Assembly: GCA_964641945.1 (NCBI GenBank)
Contig: CAZXLQ010000282.1
Span: 1-6,699 of the forward strand
Direction: 5' to 3'
Source of the DNA: JADIYM01 sp964641945
GTDB taxonomy: Bacteria; Acidobacteriota; Blastocatellia; UBA7656; JADIYM01
Length of the DNA stretch: 6,699 nt
Of the stretch, positions 5,969 to 6,699 are shown piece by piece. The translations under genes and the position numbers were made by a program. How positions within the stretch are numbered: the first letter of the stretch is position 1; each line of letters begins with the position of its first letter. The notes under the pieces were generated by a model. The model searched no databases, was not told the DNA's origin, and saw only the letters and a list, made by a program, of their open reading frames with translations.

Positions 5969-6439
5969 TCAGCCGCCCCGCACTGCCCGCTCGCGCTCTT
6001 CGTGGCGTCGCTTCACGTCCTCGGGCCACGTCGAACGAATGTAGCTGAGCACGGCCCGGATTTCGGGGTCGGAAAGCGTTCCACCGAACGCCGGCATATC
6101 GCTTTCGTAGCCTGCGGGCGCGTATTTCTCGACACCGTCCTTCACGATCCCGAAGAGCACATCCGACGGATGGTGCCAGGTATGACCGGTCGCGTCGTGC
6201 GGCGGCGCCGGCATGCGCCCCGAAGGCAGGCGCTTCATCCAGTCGGGCTGGCCTTCGAGATTCGCGCCGTGGCAACTCGCGCAGTACTGTTCGTACAGCT
6301 CACGGCCGTGCTCGAGAACGGCAGCATCATTCGTCTCGATCCACTTCCCCCGCGGCGAAAGCGCGATCTGTTGCCATCCCAGCGCCGCACTCGCCGCGAT
6401 CGCGAGTGCGGCCAGCGAAATCCAGACCCATCGTGTCAT
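5969..6439 (-). CDS. Membrane-anchored monohaem cytochrome c
   Basis: This 156-residue class I c-type cytochrome carries electrons in the periplasm. The single haem-binding motif CASCH is at 53-57 (C53, C56, H57), and the likely sixth ligand is M115 in SDMPAFGG, followed by the typical LSDPEIRAVLSYIRSTWP helix. Residues about 4-23 are hydrophobic and act as a signal peptide or uncleaved anchor. The C-terminal tail (KRRHEERERAVRGG) is strongly charged. AGGTAG (6450-6445 on the minus strand) lies 5 nt before the ATG. It starts 20 nt after the copper ATPase stop on the same strand, so the two probably form one operon with the promoter outside the window. Cytochromes of this kind occur beside copper-export genes in some Burkholderiales, to my recollection; a role in periplasmic copper redox state is possible but not shown here. 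Confidence 0.92.
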   Translation of the reverse strand: MTRWVWISLAALAIAASAALGWQQIALSPRGKWIETNDAAVLEHGRELYEQYCASCHGANLEGQPDWMKRLPSGRMPAPPHDATGHTWHHPSDVLFGIVKDGVEKYAPAGYESDMPAFGGTLSDPEIRAVLSYIRSTWPEDVKRRHEERERAVRGG

Positions 6440-6459
6440 CCGTTCTACCTGCTTGCGCC

Positions 6460-6699
6460 TCAGGTGCGCGCCCTTCTCAGGCGTAAGGCGTTCGATACCA
6501 CCGAAACCGAGCTCAGACTCATCGCCAGCGCTGCGATCAACGGCGAGAGCAGCAAGCCGAACGCCGGATAGAGAACACCGGCGGCGATCGGAACGCCGAG
6601 CGCGTTGTAGATCAGCGCGAAGCCAAGGTTCTCCCGCATGTTGCGCACCGTCTGGGTGGAGATTCGCCGCGCACGCGCGATCGCGCGAAGGTCACCCTT
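6460..6699 (-). CDS. copA: Copper-translocating P1B-type ATPase, C-terminal part (partial)
   Basis: Only the last 79 residues are inside the window; the frame runs open through base 6699, so the 5' part lies beyond it. It begins in the conserved stretch after the ATP-hinge region (KGDLRAIARARRIS) and includes the last two transmembrane helices. The first carries the Tyr-Asn pair (ALIYNALGVPIAAG) and the second the Met-Ser-x-Ser-Ser signature (AMSLSSVSVV), ending NALRLRRART. In P1B-1 ATPases these residues form the intramembrane Cu(I) site, which separates copper/silver exporters from Zn/Cd/Pb pumps (these have other signatures). The protein would sit in the inner membrane and export Cu(I) from the cytoplasm using ATP. 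It is followed after 20 nt by the cytochrome c gene and is likely under the control of a metal regulator, perhaps the two-component system in this window. Confidence 0.93.
   Translation of the reverse strand, partial: KGDLRAIARARRISTQTVRNMRENLGFALIYNALGVPIAAGVLYPAFGLLLSPLIAALAMSLSSVSVVSNALRLRRART

Noticed and set aside
1..6699. CRISPR array, tRNA or rRNA gene, toxin-antitoxin pair.
   Set aside because: No regularly spaced repeats, no cloverleaf-like sequence or rRNA-like stretch, and no recognisable toxin or antitoxin was seen on either strand by eye.

Overview
This is a high-GC proteobacterial segment that reads most like a member of the Burkholderiaceae (Burkholderia / Cupriavidus / Ralstonia group). 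That assignment is inferred from codon use and protein family style; no database search was possible. It joins two regions of different character: an accessory, recombinase-bearing region on the left (about 1-2770) and a copper / heavy-metal response region on the right (about 2960-6699).

Left region. A Lon-type AAA+ ATPase without a protease domain (149-838, +) is followed 17 nt later by an unrecognised 215-residue protein with a CxxC-x16-CxxC zinc-binding pattern (856-1503, +). Facing them is a tyrosine recombinase (1582-2646, -). The ATPase frame stays protein-like upstream of its first ATG and runs into a stop at 38-40. The first ~50 bases look like the end of an insertion sequence, so the ATPase is probably a 5'-truncated remnant. 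A matching motif (GCGGAAA...CCACTTTAGA) lies at 9-27 and at 2749-2769, so the three-gene block is bracketed by two direct copies.

Middle. From 2647 to 3047 there is no convincing gene. This stretch holds a plausible recombinase promoter, the second repeat copy, a GC-rich hairpin and a near-perfect inverted repeat (GATTACA-N4-TGTAATC, 2967-2984), which is a likely response-regulator operator.

Right region. An OmpR-family heavy-metal response regulator (3048-3728) and its sensor histidine kinase (3728-5125) overlap by one base. After about 200 bp comes a small NAD(P)-binding Rossmann-fold protein (5327-5965). It converges, with a 3-nt gap, on a minus-strand unit of a copper P1B-type ATPase, of which only the C-terminus is in the window (6460-6699), followed by a membrane-anchored monohaem cytochrome c (5969-6439). 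The two-component system probably senses periplasmic copper (or a similar metal) and controls its own operon and nearby efflux genes. The ATPase would export Cu(I). The roles of the cytochrome and the Rossmann protein are not established by the sequence.

I did not find a clearly new defence or CRISPR-like system. The least explained items are the AAA+/zinc-protein/recombinase block with its flanking repeats and the copA-cytochrome c pairing.
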